64,000 nucleotides of DNA from Flavobacteriales bacterium (GCA_002401955.1 NVUQ01000012.1:1-64000); one strand, 5' to 3'; counted from the stretch's first letter, positions 1 to 9,268 are shown. The notes: generated by a model not told the origin, from the sequence alone. Made by a program: numbers and translations.

Positions 1-1
1 G

Positions 2-187
2 GTTATTCATCATAGGTTATTGTTGGAGGCAAAGCGGCTACTGCTCTTCAAGGAAGAATCGCACAAGGAAATCGCTTATGCTCTTGGATTCGATAGCCCG
101 TCTAGTTTTTCGTCTTTTATCAAGATGAAAACAGGAAAAACACCTTCTGACCTTCAAGTTGAATTGGAGGTAATTCATAAGGAATGA
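2..187 (+). CDS. AraC-family transcriptional regulator, C-terminal fragment (5' end outside window)
   Basis: Reading from base 2, an open frame of 61 codons runs to TGA at 185-187. It has the second helix-turn-helix of an AraC/XylS regulator: the segment EIAYALGFDSPSSFSSFIK followed by KMKTGKTPSDLQ is the family's typical recognition helix and Pro-Ser tail. The rest of the protein, including any sensing domain, lies before the window. Such proteins bind DNA as transcription activators; the target cannot be told from this fragment. The downstream gene at 300 is on the same strand after a 112-base gap and is probably transcribed separately. The family call is firm because the motif is diagnostic; anything about regulation would be a guess. 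Confidence 0.85.
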   Translation, partial: VIHHRLLLEAKRLLLFKEESHKEIAYALGFDSPSSFSSFIKMKTGKTPSDLQVELEVIHKE

Positions 188-299
188 CCTGAAATTCATA
201 ACATAAACTGTGCTCAATGCGGTAACTTCGTAACTCAATATCACTGAAAACTATATTGATTAATTAATAACTGTTATTGAATTTCTAAAATTAATAAAT

Positions 300-2000
300 A
301 TGAAAAATTTATTACCTGTACTATTAATATGTATTTCATCAACTTTTACTTTTGGTCAAACTTCAAGTTTGGATTGGGTCAAATCATTAGGAAATGTCAA
401 CTGGTGGTGTGATGCAACCACCACAGATATTGATGGCAATACATACATAACCGGATTTTTTAACGATACTGTTGATTTTGATCCAGGCCCAGGAGTTTTT
501 AACCTGATTTCAAATGGGGGGTCTAGCTTATTTATAGAAAAGCTAGATGCTAATGGCAACTTTCTTTGGGCCAAATCTATAGCGGTAGATACCGCACCTT
601 ATACTGACAAGACCATTACTACAGATGTAACTGGTAATGTATATATCGCTGGCACTTATGATGATACTGTTGATTTTGATCCAGGTCTAGGTGTTTTTAA
701 CTTGATTTCAAATGGTTCGTCTAGCATATTTATTGAAAAGCTAGATGTCAGTGGTAATTTTATTTGGGCCAAGTCTATAGCGGGTGAGTATGGTTCATAT
801 AGCCACAAAAACCTTTCTGCTGATGCATCTGGCAATGTATATTTCACTGGATTTTATCAGGATACTATAGATATTGACCCTGGGAATGGAGTTTTTAACC
901 TAATTTCGAATGGTTTGCACGATGTTTTTATCTTAAAGTTAGATATAGGTGGGAATTTTATATGGGCCAAGTCAATTGGAGGAACAGATGATGATACCAG
1001 TAACAACATTAGTATTGACATGTATGGCAATGTTTATGTTACCGGATTGTATGGAGATACTGTAGACTTTAACCCAACACCTGTTGTTTTTAACTTGAGT
1101 TCTAGTGCCCAAGGCTCCCCACCTTGGTCTCAATTTTACGCACTATCAAAACTAGATGCTAGTGGTAATTTTGTTTGGGCCAAATTTATAGGCGACTGGG
1201 GCTTATATAGTGATTTAGGTAGATTCATCACGACCGATGCCGTAGGAAATATTTTCTTGACGGGTTTTGAAAGTGTGTTAGGCATCTTTGTATATATTGA
1301 AAAGCTAGATGCAAATGGAAATATTCTTTGGCATAAAAAGCTAGCGGGTGAGCACGCCCGAGGAGAATCTATAGCAGTCGATTCTTCTGGAAACGTATAT
1401 TTAACTGGAAAATTTAAAAATAATTCTGCTCCCCTGGATTTTGATCCAGGTCCAGGAGTCTACACCTTAAATTCAAATGGAGGTTTTGATGTATATATCT
1501 TAGAATTAGATAGCAACGGAAATTTTATTGGAGCTAAATCTATTGGTGGAATAAACGCAGAAACGGGTAGAGAAATCTCATTAGACGCTTCGGGAAATTT
1601 ATATATAACTGGACTATACAGTGGTACAGTTGATTTTGACCCAGACTCGGGAATAACTAATTTGACTTCAAACAATCTGTTCAATTATAATCTTTTTATT
1701 TTAAAGTTAAGTCAGTCAGTACTATCTGTAGATGAAAGTAAAATATTTGAGAATATAAGTATCTATCCAAACCCAAATTCGGGGGTAGTAAATCTGAATT
1801 TAGACAACCTCAAAGGGGTAACCGTTAAAATATTTAGTACAAATGGTCAATTGATTTATCATCAAAATAACATTAACGATATAGTTCATCAAATAGAATT
1901 AAATAAATCGACTGGGATTTACATAATCGAAGTAAGCCAGCCAGGGAGGCAGAATGAAACTCAAGGAGGAACACATCTTTATAAACTGGTGAAATTGTAA
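300..2000 (+). CDS. Secreted seven-repeat beta-propeller protein with T9SS type A sorting domain
   Basis: The 566-residue product starts with a signal peptide (residues 1-19, ending FTFGQ) and ends with a type A T9SS sorting domain (from about residue 480, ISIYPNPNSGVVNLNLDN, through KIFSTNGQLIYHQ to a basic YKLVKL end). Between them are seven repeats of about 55 residues, each of the form D-x-x-GN-x-Y-x-TG followed by DTVDFDPGPGVFNL and LDxxGNFxWAKSI. This resembles SBBP-type beta-propeller repeats; seven copies fit a closed seven-bladed propeller (inference). The protein is expected to cross the outer membrane by T9SS and be anchored or released outside. The last strand of the sorting domain is lengthened by an unusual SQPGRQNETQGGTH segment. 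The ligand or role is unknown. No operon partner: the next gene starts 402 bases later. Confidence 0.85.
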   Translation: MKNLLPVLLICISSTFTFGQTSSLDWVKSLGNVNWWCDATTTDIDGNTYITGFFNDTVDFDPGPGVFNLISNGGSSLFIEKLDANGNFLWAKSIAVDTAPYTDKTITTDVTGNVYIAGTYDDTVDFDPGLGVFNLISNGSSSIFIEKLDVSGNFIWAKSIAGEYGSYSHKNLSADASGNVYFTGFYQDTIDIDPGNGVFNLISNGLHDVFILKLDIGGNFIWAKSIGGTDDDTSNNISIDMYGNVYVTGLYGDTVDFNPTPVVFNLSSSAQGSPPWSQFYALSKLDASGNFVWAKFIGDWGLYSDLGRFITTDAVGNIFLTGFESVLGIFVYIEKLDANGNILWHKKLAGEHARGESIAVDSSGNVYLTGKFKNNSAPLDFDPGPGVYTLNSNGGFDVYILELDSNGNFIGAKSIGGINAETGREISLDASGNLYITGLYSGTVDFDPDSGITNLTSNNLFNYNLFILKLSQSVLSVDESKIFENISIYPNPNSGVVNLNLDNLKGVTVKIFSTNGQLIYHQNNINDIVHQIELNKSTGIYIIEVSQPGRQNETQGGTHLYKLVKL

Positions 2001-2045
2001 CATTTTGATAAGGAAATATAAGTAGTTCCGATTTTTTTATGAAAG

Positions 2046-2173
2046 CTAACGGTTAGTATAAAAATAATAGCCCACTGCAGAACTCGAATTTTTCAAGTTA
2101 TTACTAAATTTCATACGGATTACAATGCTCATATTTACTGCCATTTCGGCTATTATTTTTTATACTTTGTTAC
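2046..2173. repeat. MITE-like element with about 26-bp imperfect inverted ends
   Basis: The left end (2046-2072) and right end (2148-2173) are imperfect reverse complements. Both contain TAAC near the tip, then AGTATAAAAA and TAATAGCC toward the middle. They enclose about 75 bases with no plausible ORF. The element sits inside the 402-base gap between the propeller gene and pbpC. In the rest of that gap (2174-2402) I see only AT-rich sequence without a recognisable feature. Similar short elements with such ends are common in intergenic DNA of Bacteroidota genomes (general knowledge). Whether this one is mobile or a transcribed hairpin cannot be told here. Confidence 0.6.
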
Positions 2174-2402
2174 CTACTGGGCTGTCATTCATTTCAATTA
2201 TAAAATTCATCATTCACAAACTTCTTTGCTTGTAAGCTAATTATCTCTTTTTAAAGAAATAATAAAGAGCGAAGATTCATTCATCCATATCTCAAATAAA
2301 GACAATAACTTTAAGTACATCCATAGTGATTGATTAATTTTATTAAATAAAAGAAGATTTAATGGTTATTACATTAAGGAGAGTTGAGAATTAGATATTA
2401 AA

Positions 2403-4736
2403 ATGCAAAATTATTTTCTCAAACATAAAAAAAAGCTACTTACAGTATTCATATTATTATTGTGGTTTGCTTTTTGCTTACCAAACAAATTGTTTCAAGA
2501 CCCTTATTGTACGGTAATTGAAGATAAGGATAATCATTTACTAAGTGCTACCATTGCTACAGATGGACAATGGCGTTTCCCAGAAATTGATACCGTACCA
2601 CAAAAATTTAAGGAAGCTATTTTACTTTTTGAAGATGAATATTTTTATCAGCATTTAGGAGTTAATCCTTTTTCTATTGTTAAAGCACTTATTAAAAATA
2701 TACAAGAAGGAAGTGTAAAACGAGGAGGAAGTACACTTACAATGCAAGTGATAAGAATGTCAAGAAAAAATAGGGCGCGGACTGTTTTTGAGAAATTAAA
2801 AGAAGTGATTTTGGCTACTCGTTTGGAGTTTCGCTTATCTAAAAAATCCATTTTAGCACTGTATGCTTCTCATGCTCCTTTTGGTGGTAATGTTGTAGGG
2901 TTAGAGGCAGCTTCTTGGCGATACTATGGTAGAAGTCCTAATCAGTTATCTTGGGGAGAGATGACAACTTTAGCCGTATTGCCTAATGCACCATCATTAA
3001 TTTATCCCGGTAAAAACCATAAAATACTATTTACTAAAAGGAACCTTTTATTGGATAAGTTGAAGTTAAAAGGGGTGATAGATGCTGAAACTTGCCAATT
3101 GGCTCAACAAGAACCTTTACCATTAAAACCCAATTCTTTAAATCAAAAAGCAACCCATCTATTAACGCGCATTTTTAATGAAGGTAATACTGGTCAGCGA
3201 ATAAAAACTACTCTTGACATCAACCTACAAAATAAAGTAGAACAAATTACTAATAACCATTATCAAAGAATGAAGGGAAGAGATGTGCATAATGCTAGTG
3301 TAGTGGTTATGGATGTAGAAACAGGAAACATTTTGGCTTATGTAGGAAATACTAAAAGTAAAAATGGAGGAGAGGTAGATATGATAACTGCTTCAAGAAG
3401 CACAGGCAGTATTTTAAAACCTTTGCTTTATGCAGGGATGTTAGATGTTGGTGAAATTTTACCAAAAACTTTAGTAGCAGATATCCCTACACAGTATGCA
3501 GGTTATACCCCTCAGAATTTCGATAAAAAATATGATGGAGCTGTTAGTGCAGATAATGCATTGATACGCTCTTTAAATATTCCAGCAATAAGAATGCTAA
3601 AACAGTACGGAGTTAAACGTTTCCATGGCAAGTTAAAACAGTTGAAAATGAGTACAATTACACGTAATGCTAATCATTATGGTCTGTCTTTAATTTTAGG
3701 AGGGGCAGAAACGACTATAAACGATTTGGCTAGTATTTATGGAAGTATGGCTCGTACGCTGAATCATTACACTGTTTACAATGGTAAATACAATGAGTTG
3801 GATTATAAAAGAGCTAATTTTCAAAAAAAGAAAGAATTAAAAAAACCAGTATTAAGTAATCATACAATTTATAGTGCAGCGTCTATTTATTGGACTTTTA
3901 ATGTGTTAGCCGATTTACACCGACCAAGAGAGGAGCATGGCTGGGAAAATTTTGTTTCATCACGAAAAGTAGCTTGGAAAACAGGAACAAGTTTTGGACA
4001 TAGAGATGCTTGGGCAGTAGGAGTAACTCCAGAATATGTAGTAGTAGCTTGGGTAGGAAATTCTAGTGGTGAAGGAAAATCAGGATTAACAGGAGTTAGT
4101 GCTGCAGCACCATTATTATTTGATGTTTTTAAGAAGTTACCACGAACAACTTGGTTTTCTCCTCCTTATGATGAACTAGAAAAAATACCTGTTTGTACTA
4201 AAAGTGGAATGAGAAGTTCTGTTTGGTGTGAAGCAAGCGATTCTATTTTTGTTCCTATAAGTGGATTAAAAACTAAACCTTGCAAGTATCATAACTGGGT
4301 ACATTTAGATGAAGATAAGAGGTATATGGTAAATAGTGATTGCTATCCAGTTAATCAGATGGTAAGAAAATCATGGTTTGTGTTGCCTCCCGTTTGGGAA
4401 TGGTTTTATAAGTCTAAAAACCCTAACTATGAAAGTTTACCGCCATTTAAAGAAGGATGTATTCAGCAATTAAATAATATGGAAATTATCTATCCAAACA
4501 ATTTAAAAGAATTGTATTTAGCAAAAGAGTTAGATGGAAGTGTTGGTGAATTAGTTTTTGAAGTAGCTCATAGAAATCCATCAGTAGAAGTTTATTGGCA
4601 TATTGATGATCAATTTGTTGGTATTACAAATCATTTTCATCAACTCGAAGTAGCTCCTTCAGTAGGGAAACATACCCTTACTGTTGTTGATGAATTTGGA
4701 GAAACTATTGTGAAAAATTTTACTGTGTTAGAATAG
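2403..4736 (+). CDS. pbpC: Penicillin-binding protein 1C (bifunctional glycosyltransferase/transpeptidase)
   Basis: A peptidoglycan synthase that polymerises lipid II and cross-links stem peptides at the outer face of the inner membrane. An uncleaved N-terminal anchor (residues 10-25) is followed by the GT51 glycosyltransferase domain, with EDEYFYQHLG at about 77-86 holding the catalytic Glu and RGGSTLTMQ at about 107-115. The transpeptidase follows, with the SxxK motif SILK at about 336-339 and KTGTS at about 526-530. The C-terminal 90 residues form the BiPBP_C beta domain typical of PBP1C. The length of 777 fits the family. In many bacteria pbpC sits next to an alpha-2-macroglobulin gene; none is adjacent here. 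The next gene is a sensor kinase 62 bases downstream, possibly cotranscribed. Confidence 0.93.
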   Translation: MQNYFLKHKKKLLTVFILLLWFAFCLPNKLFQDPYCTVIEDKDNHLLSATIATDGQWRFPEIDTVPQKFKEAILLFEDEYFYQHLGVNPFSIVKALIKNIQEGSVKRGGSTLTMQVIRMSRKNRARTVFEKLKEVILATRLEFRLSKKSILALYASHAPFGGNVVGLEAASWRYYGRSPNQLSWGEMTTLAVLPNAPSLIYPGKNHKILFTKRNLLLDKLKLKGVIDAETCQLAQQEPLPLKPNSLNQKATHLLTRIFNEGNTGQRIKTTLDINLQNKVEQITNNHYQRMKGRDVHNASVVVMDVETGNILAYVGNTKSKNGGEVDMITASRSTGSILKPLLYAGMLDVGEILPKTLVADIPTQYAGYTPQNFDKKYDGAVSADNALIRSLNIPAIRMLKQYGVKRFHGKLKQLKMSTITRNANHYGLSLILGGAETTINDLASIYGSMARTLNHYTVYNGKYNELDYKRANFQKKKELKKPVLSNHTIYSAASIYWTFNVLADLHRPREEHGWENFVSSRKVAWKTGTSFGHRDAWAVGVTPEYVVVAWVGNSSGEGKSGLTGVSAAAPLLFDVFKKLPRTTWFSPPYDELEKIPVCTKSGMRSSVWCEASDSIFVPISGLKTKPCKYHNWVHLDEDKRYMVNSDCYPVNQMVRKSWFVLPPVWEWFYKSKNPNYESLPPFKEGCIQQLNNMEIIYPNNLKELYLAKELDGSVGELVFEVAHRNPSVEVYWHIDDQFVGITNHFHQLEVAPSVGKHTLTVVDEFGETIVKNFTVLE

Positions 4737-4798
4737 TATAATACATACTTTTTGTAAAAGTCTGTACAACAGTAAGATAAATTTATTATATTTAGAAT

Positions 4799-6670
4799 AT
4801 GAAATGGCTCCATTTTATTTTCTTTATAGGTGTTTTCTGGTTGAGTGGCCTTTCTTACGGACAATTATCAGAAAAACAAATAGGACGATTAGATTCTTTG
4901 AATACTATTATTACTGAAAATAAGAATGATACTTCTGTAGCACGTGCTTACTTAGAATTAACAGAAATTCTTTATTTAACAAATTTTGATACCGTAATAG
5001 TGCTTTGTCAAAAAGCAGTAGATATTGCCAAACGAAATTTAGAAAAAGAAATTAATACAAAAGAAGCCTTAAGTTTTAAAACAACTTTATCTGCTGCTTA
5101 TAATAATATAGGCTATATATGTGATGACCAAGGCAGGATTGTAGAAGCACTAGGATATTATCATAAATCATTAAAAATAAGAGAAGAACTTAATGATAAA
5201 CAAGGAATAGCAGTTTCTTTAAACAACATAGGAATCATCTATGTTAATCAAGGTGAGTTAGACCATGCATTGGATTATTACTTAAAATCATTAGAGTACA
5301 AAGAAGATTTAGGGAATAAAAAAAGTATAGCAACCTCTTTAAATAATATAGCAGTAGTTTATCGAAAAAAAGGAGAAGTTCATAAATCCTTGTGGTATTA
5401 TAAGCGTTCTCTCTTACTAAGAGAAGAATTAGGAAATAAAAGAGGAATCTCGATTTCTTTAAATAATATAGGCTCTTTATATAACAGTATCAACAGTCTT
5501 GATACTGCATTAGAATATTTCCAAAAATCACTAATAATTAGAGATGGTATAGGAGATAAAAGAGGTGAAGCAACTGCTTTGGGTAATGTAGGGGATGTTT
5601 ATTTTAAAAAAGGGAATATATCTCTAGCAAAAAAATATGGAGAAGAATTTTTGGTTTTATCAAAACAACTTGGTTTTTCTGAAAGGATTAAAGACGCAGC
5701 TGAATTATTGTCTAAAGTTTATAAAAGTGAAAAAAAATGGAGAAAAGCATTTGAAATGCAGAAGATTTATCATGAAATGAAAGACAGTTTAAGGAATGAA
5801 GAAACCGAATTAGCATCAATTAAAGAACAAGCGAAATATGAACTTGAAAAAGTTGAGAAAGAAAATAAAATTATGGCAAAGGAGTCTGATATTCAGACTT
5901 TAAAGTTAAATAGAGATAAAATTATTGGTTTATCCTTTATTATAGCGTTTGCACTTTTATTGATATTAGTGATTGTAATATTTAGAGGTTATCGTAAGAA
6001 AATATTAATTAATGAACTTTTAGAAAAACAAAAAAATGAAGTTTCTATAAAGAATGAAGAAAAAAAAGTGATGATAAAAGAGATACATCATCGTGTAAAA
6101 AATAACTTACAGGTGGTAAGTAGTTTGTTAAGACTTCAATCTTTTGAAATTAATGACGAATCAATTTTAGCTATGTTTAATGAAAGTCAGAATAGAATAT
6201 TATCGATGGCAAGATTACATGAGCAAATGTATATGTCAGAAGATCTTAAAAATATTGATATTGAAGAACACTTTATTAATTTGATAAAAGAGTTGATAAA
6301 AGATTATCAATTGGAAACGAAAATTAATACAGATGTAAAAATATTGAAGACTGGATTAGGAATTAAGACTTTAGTGCCTTTAGGTTTAATTATTAATGAA
6401 ATGATTTCGAACTCATTAAAATATGGATTTAAAAATAAGGAGGAGGGAACAGTTAAAGTTCATATTAATAATGTTGAGGGAATAAAATATAGATTGATAA
6501 TTGGAGATGATGGAGTGGGTATGAATAAAGAAAATTCTGAAGATCTACCTACTTTGGGGAGTGAATTAATAGAAACATTTACTGCTCAACTTAACGGAAC
6601 AATAAATAGACTTGAAGAACCAGGAACCATGTTTAGTATTGTTTTTGATAAAATAGATAAAGAGTTATAA
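4799..6670 (+). CDS. TPR sensor histidine kinase (HisKA_2/HWE-like)
   Basis: The 623-residue protein has a signal peptide (1-21), then about six tetratricopeptide repeats (roughly 50-310) with the recurring SLNNIGxxY and ALxYYxKSLxxREELG patterns. A coiled-coil stretch (320-370) leads to one membrane helix (about 374-396). The kinase part has the phospho-acceptor segment IHHRVKNNLQVVSSLLRLQS near 428-447, characteristic of the HisKA_2 class, an N box LIINEMISNSLKYGF near 530, and a G box DDGVGM. It is therefore an exported TPR sensor with a cytoplasmic ATP-dependent histidine kinase. No response regulator gene is adjacent, so it is an orphan kinase here. Its signal is unknown; proximity to pbpC permits but does not prove a link to cell-wall status. 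Confidence 0.88.
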   Translation: MKWLHFIFFIGVFWLSGLSYGQLSEKQIGRLDSLNTIITENKNDTSVARAYLELTEILYLTNFDTVIVLCQKAVDIAKRNLEKEINTKEALSFKTTLSAAYNNIGYICDDQGRIVEALGYYHKSLKIREELNDKQGIAVSLNNIGIIYVNQGELDHALDYYLKSLEYKEDLGNKKSIATSLNNIAVVYRKKGEVHKSLWYYKRSLLLREELGNKRGISISLNNIGSLYNSINSLDTALEYFQKSLIIRDGIGDKRGEATALGNVGDVYFKKGNISLAKKYGEEFLVLSKQLGFSERIKDAAELLSKVYKSEKKWRKAFEMQKIYHEMKDSLRNEETELASIKEQAKYELEKVEKENKIMAKESDIQTLKLNRDKIIGLSFIIAFALLLILVIVIFRGYRKKILINELLEKQKNEVSIKNEEKKVMIKEIHHRVKNNLQVVSSLLRLQSFEINDESILAMFNESQNRILSMARLHEQMYMSEDLKNIDIEEHFINLIKELIKDYQLETKINTDVKILKTGLGIKTLVPLGLIINEMISNSLKYGFKNKEEGTVKVHINNVEGIKYRLIIGDDGVGMNKENSEDLPTLGSELIETFTAQLNGTINRLEEPGTMFSIVFDKIDKEL

Positions 6671-6698
6671 AACGTTACTACACAAGATTAGTTTGGAG

Positions 6699-6736
6699 AA
6701 ACCATTCCTAATAATTTTGTAGTGATGGAGTGGTTT
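6699..6736. terminator. Hairpin between convergent genes, likely bidirectional terminator
   Basis: AAACCATTCC (6699-6708) pairs with GGAGTGGTTT (6727-6736) with one G-T pair. The loop is 18 bases and the right arm runs into a T-rich run on the plus strand. It lies 28 bases after the kinase stop and abuts the stop codon of the minus-strand peptidase, as expected for a shared terminator. Confidence 0.5.
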
Positions 6737-7519
6737 TTATAATACTTTCTTTATCAATCTCAATCTGTGAGAATAGGTATTCGTTTCAACATTGAAAATA
6801 CCTTGGTGGTCTATTTTGTCTATACGTACTTTACCAGAAGCATGAATAATTCTGTTGTTCTCCAACATAATACCAACGTGCATAATTTCACCTTCATCAT
6901 TATCAAAAAAGGCTAAATCGCCACTTTCTGATTCCTCAATAAAACTTAATGTTTCGCCAATTTCTGCTTGTTGAGAAGCATCTCTAGGTAATTTGAATCC
7001 ATTGAGTTTGTAAATCATTTGGGTGAACCCTGAACAATCTATTCCGAAAGGAGATCGACCCCCCCATAAATAAGGAGCATTCAAATACATCATGGAATTT
7101 TCAACAAGATTACTTTTGTTAAGTTTAGTAGATGTATCAATTACTTGCCCATCAAATTGAAAAAAGAATTTGTTAAAAACGACTTTTTTATCTTTAAAAC
7201 TGGGTAATGAACTTCCTAAAAGTATAGGTGTTAAAGAATTATCTTCTTCATTTTTAATAATGTTAGCCAATTCAGAACAAACGGTACTAGAAGATGAATT
7301 GAGCCTTTCAAATTCAGTTTCATTTATCTCTATGTATTGTTTGTCGTCTATCCAGCAATCATAATCGTCAAAAGCAGTTTTTATTTTTCGCCAACCAGCT
7401 CTTTTTTCTTCGTAAATTTTTAGCACTTCACCAAAAAGCAATTGTGTAACCATTTCAGATTTATCTGAAGGTTCAAACCTACAAGGAACAACGCTTAAAT
7501 GACAAATGCCGTATTTCAT
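6737..7519 (-). CDS. C40 family (NlpC/P60) peptidase with N-terminal SH3-like domain
   Basis: A 260-residue gamma-D-glutamyl-type endopeptidase homologue. Residues 1-65 form a bacterial SH3-like region (start MKYGICHLSVVPCR, then RAGWRKIKT and WID). The catalytic NlpC/P60 domain spans about 135-260, with the nucleophile Cys162 in GIDCSGF, His214 in MHVGIM and a further His226 in RIIHASG. PYLWGGRSPFG just before the cysteine is typical of the family. These enzymes cut stem peptides in peptidoglycan, usually fragments being recycled. No signal peptide is visible, so a cytoplasmic or non-classically exported location is possible. It is convergent with the kinase gene and has no cotranscribed partner. 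Confidence 0.9.
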   Translation of the reverse strand: MKYGICHLSVVPCRFEPSDKSEMVTQLLFGEVLKIYEEKRAGWRKIKTAFDDYDCWIDDKQYIEINETEFERLNSSSSTVCSELANIIKNEEDNSLTPILLGSSLPSFKDKKVVFNKFFFQFDGQVIDTSTKLNKSNLVENSMMYLNAPYLWGGRSPFGIDCSGFTQMIYKLNGFKLPRDASQQAEIGETLSFIEESESGDLAFFDNDEGEIMHVGIMLENNRIIHASGKVRIDKIDHQGIFNVETNTYSHRLRLIKKVL

Positions 7520-7548
7520 ATTTCAAATGTAGAGTTTAGAATGGAGAA

Positions 7549-7858
7549 TTAAGAATTATTTTTTGCAGACTTGATTATTGTAGCTAGTAAGCTAATAATC
7601 TCATCCAATTCCTCCATTAAACTATCCTCAATTTTTAAAACTTTTAAATTAATTAATTCAAACCAGTATTGAGTTTCATCAGCTTCTTTAAGGGATATTC
7701 CTAACTTGTTTATAAAGTCTTTTTTACTAACCCTTCGCTGTGCTTCTCTTACATTAGCACCAATACTTGTTTACACTTTTAAATACTTATCTATATAAAA
7801 CCAAAATCTGTAAAGAAAATTGAAATGAATTTTCTAATAATATATTTTTTTGAGTCAT
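7549..7858 (-). pseudogene. Decayed four-helix-bundle (S23/TIGR02436-like) gene
   Basis: On the minus strand an ATG at 7858 opens a frame reading MTQKNILLENSFQFSLQI and VLYR, the normal N-terminus of small four-helix-bundle proteins related to the 23S rRNA intervening-sequence protein. A TAA follows after 23 codons. A second frame then picks up the conserved centre (TSIGANVREAQRRVSKKDF, then LGISLKEADETQYWFELI) and runs to a stop at 7549-7551. The missing piece is about 20 residues, normally the YxLxxQLxRSG segment. An internal deletion with frame loss explains this. The remnant lies in the 388-base gap between the peptidase and thiolase genes; nothing else is seen in that gap. An intact member of the other branch of the family lies at 26302-26673. 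Confidence 0.8.
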
Positions 7859-7907
7859 ATATTCCTAATTCATAAATCGAAATTCTTCATTCACAATTCA
7901 CAATTCA

Positions 7908-9086
7908 TCATTCTACATTCTGTATCACCATTGCAGAAGCACCACCACCACCGTTACATATTCCAGCAGCACCAATTTTACCTCCGTTTTGTTTTAAAAC
8001 GTTAATTAAAGTAACAATAATTCTAGAACCAGAATTTCCTAAAGGATGACCTAAAGAAACCGCACCACCATTTACATCAACTTTAGCAGGATCTAATCCT
8101 AATTCTCTTGTATTAACAATACCAACAACAGAAAATGCTTGGTTTAACTCCCAGTAATCAACATCAGTAGTACTTAAATTAGCTTTCTTTAAAGCTTTTG
8201 GTACAGCTAATGAAGGTGCAGTTGTAAACCATTCAGCATCATGAGCAGCATCAGCATAACTCACAACCTTAGCAATAGCTTTAACACCTAATTCTTCCGC
8301 TTTTTCTTTGCTCATTAAAATTAATGCAGAAGCACCGTCATTTAATGTAGAAGCATTAGCTGCAGTTATCGTTCCTTCCTTATCAAATACTGGACGTAAA
8401 GCAGGAATTTTCTCCAATTTTACTGCACTGTATTCTTCATCTTTACTAACAATAATTGCATCACCTCTTCTTTGTGGAACTTCTACAGGAACAATTTCAT
8501 TATCAAATTTTCCAGCATCCCAAGCAGCAGCAGATCTTTTGTAAGATTCAATAGCAAAAGCATCTTGCTCTTCTCTAGTAATATTCTTTTCAGTAGCACA
8601 TTTTTCAGCACAAACACCCATGTGTACTTTATTGTAAACATCAGTTAGCCCATCTTTTACCATTCCATCAGCCATTTTAACATCACCCAATTTAGTAGAT
8701 GATCTGGCATTCATGTAATGTGGTACTTGACTCATGTTTTCCATTCCACCAACAACAACACAATCATTATCGCCAGCCATAATAGATGCAGCACCTAAAG
8801 CAATAGATTTCATTCCAGAAGCACAAACTTTATTTATCGTAGTACAAGGCACATTGGTATTTAATCCTGCGAACATTGCTGCTTGTCTTGCTGGTGCCTG
8901 ACCAACATTTGCTTGCAACACATTTCCCATAAATACTTCATCAACAACATCAACAGAGATGTTTGCTTTTTCAATTGCCCCTTTAATAGCAGCTGCACCT
9001 AATTTAGGAGCAGGAACGCTAGATAAACTTCCTAAAAAGCTTCCTATTGGTGTTCTTACTGCCGATACGATATATACTTCTTTCAT
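7908..9086 (-). CDS. Acetyl-CoA C-acyltransferase (thiolase)
   Basis: The 392-residue protein matches biosynthetic or degradative thiolases over its full length. The acyl-accepting Cys88 lies in NKVCASGMKS, followed by GGMENMSQVPHY. Near the C-terminus are His347 in GGAVSLGHPLGNSG and the second catalytic Cys377 in GICNGGGGASAM. It catalyses reversible condensation of two acetyl-CoA, or thiolytic cleavage of 3-ketoacyl-CoA, in the cytoplasm. The length and the tight GHPLGNSG motif resemble acetyl-CoA C-acetyltransferases of the AtoB type, but chain-length preference cannot be read from sequence alone. The gene stands alone, divergent from the 7TM-HD gene. An AtoE-type short-chain fatty acid transporter is encoded far away at 47.6-48.9 kb, so they are not an operon. 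Confidence 0.93.
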   Translation of the reverse strand: MKEVYIVSAVRTPIGSFLGSLSSVPAPKLGAAAIKGAIEKANISVDVVDEVFMGNVLQANVGQAPARQAAMFAGLNTNVPCTTINKVCASGMKSIALGAASIMAGDNDCVVVGGMENMSQVPHYMNARSSTKLGDVKMADGMVKDGLTDVYNKVHMGVCAEKCATEKNITREEQDAFAIESYKRSAAAWDAGKFDNEIVPVEVPQRRGDAIIVSKDEEYSAVKLEKIPALRPVFDKEGTITAANASTLNDGASALILMSKEKAEELGVKAIAKVVSYADAAHDAEWFTTAPSLAVPKALKKANLSTTDVDYWELNQAFSVVGIVNTRELGLDPAKVDVNGGAVSLGHPLGNSGSRIIVTLINVLKQNGGKIGAAGICNGGGGASAMVIQNVE

Positions 9087-9235
9087 GTTTTTTCTTTATT
9101 CTTAATTAGTGTAATATGGAACTCGCAATAATAGAATCTCTTTTTTAGAGAGCTATTGTTTAAGCTCGTTTCATTTCTTAGTTTTTATATTTTTCTGAGC
9201 ACGAAGTTAATTATTTTTAAGTTTAAATTTAAGGC

Positions 9236-9268
9236 TTTGAAAATTTAAAGTCCAATTCCGTAAATTCG
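9236..9268 (+). promoter_or_regulatory. Putative Bacteroidota-type promoter for the 7TM-HD gene
   Basis: TTTG at 9236-9239 is followed after 21 bases by TAAATTCG (9261-9268), one mismatch from the Bacteroidota minus-7 consensus TAnnTTTG. The predicted transcript start is about 25 bases before the ATG at 9296. This is a pattern match only. Confidence 0.4.
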
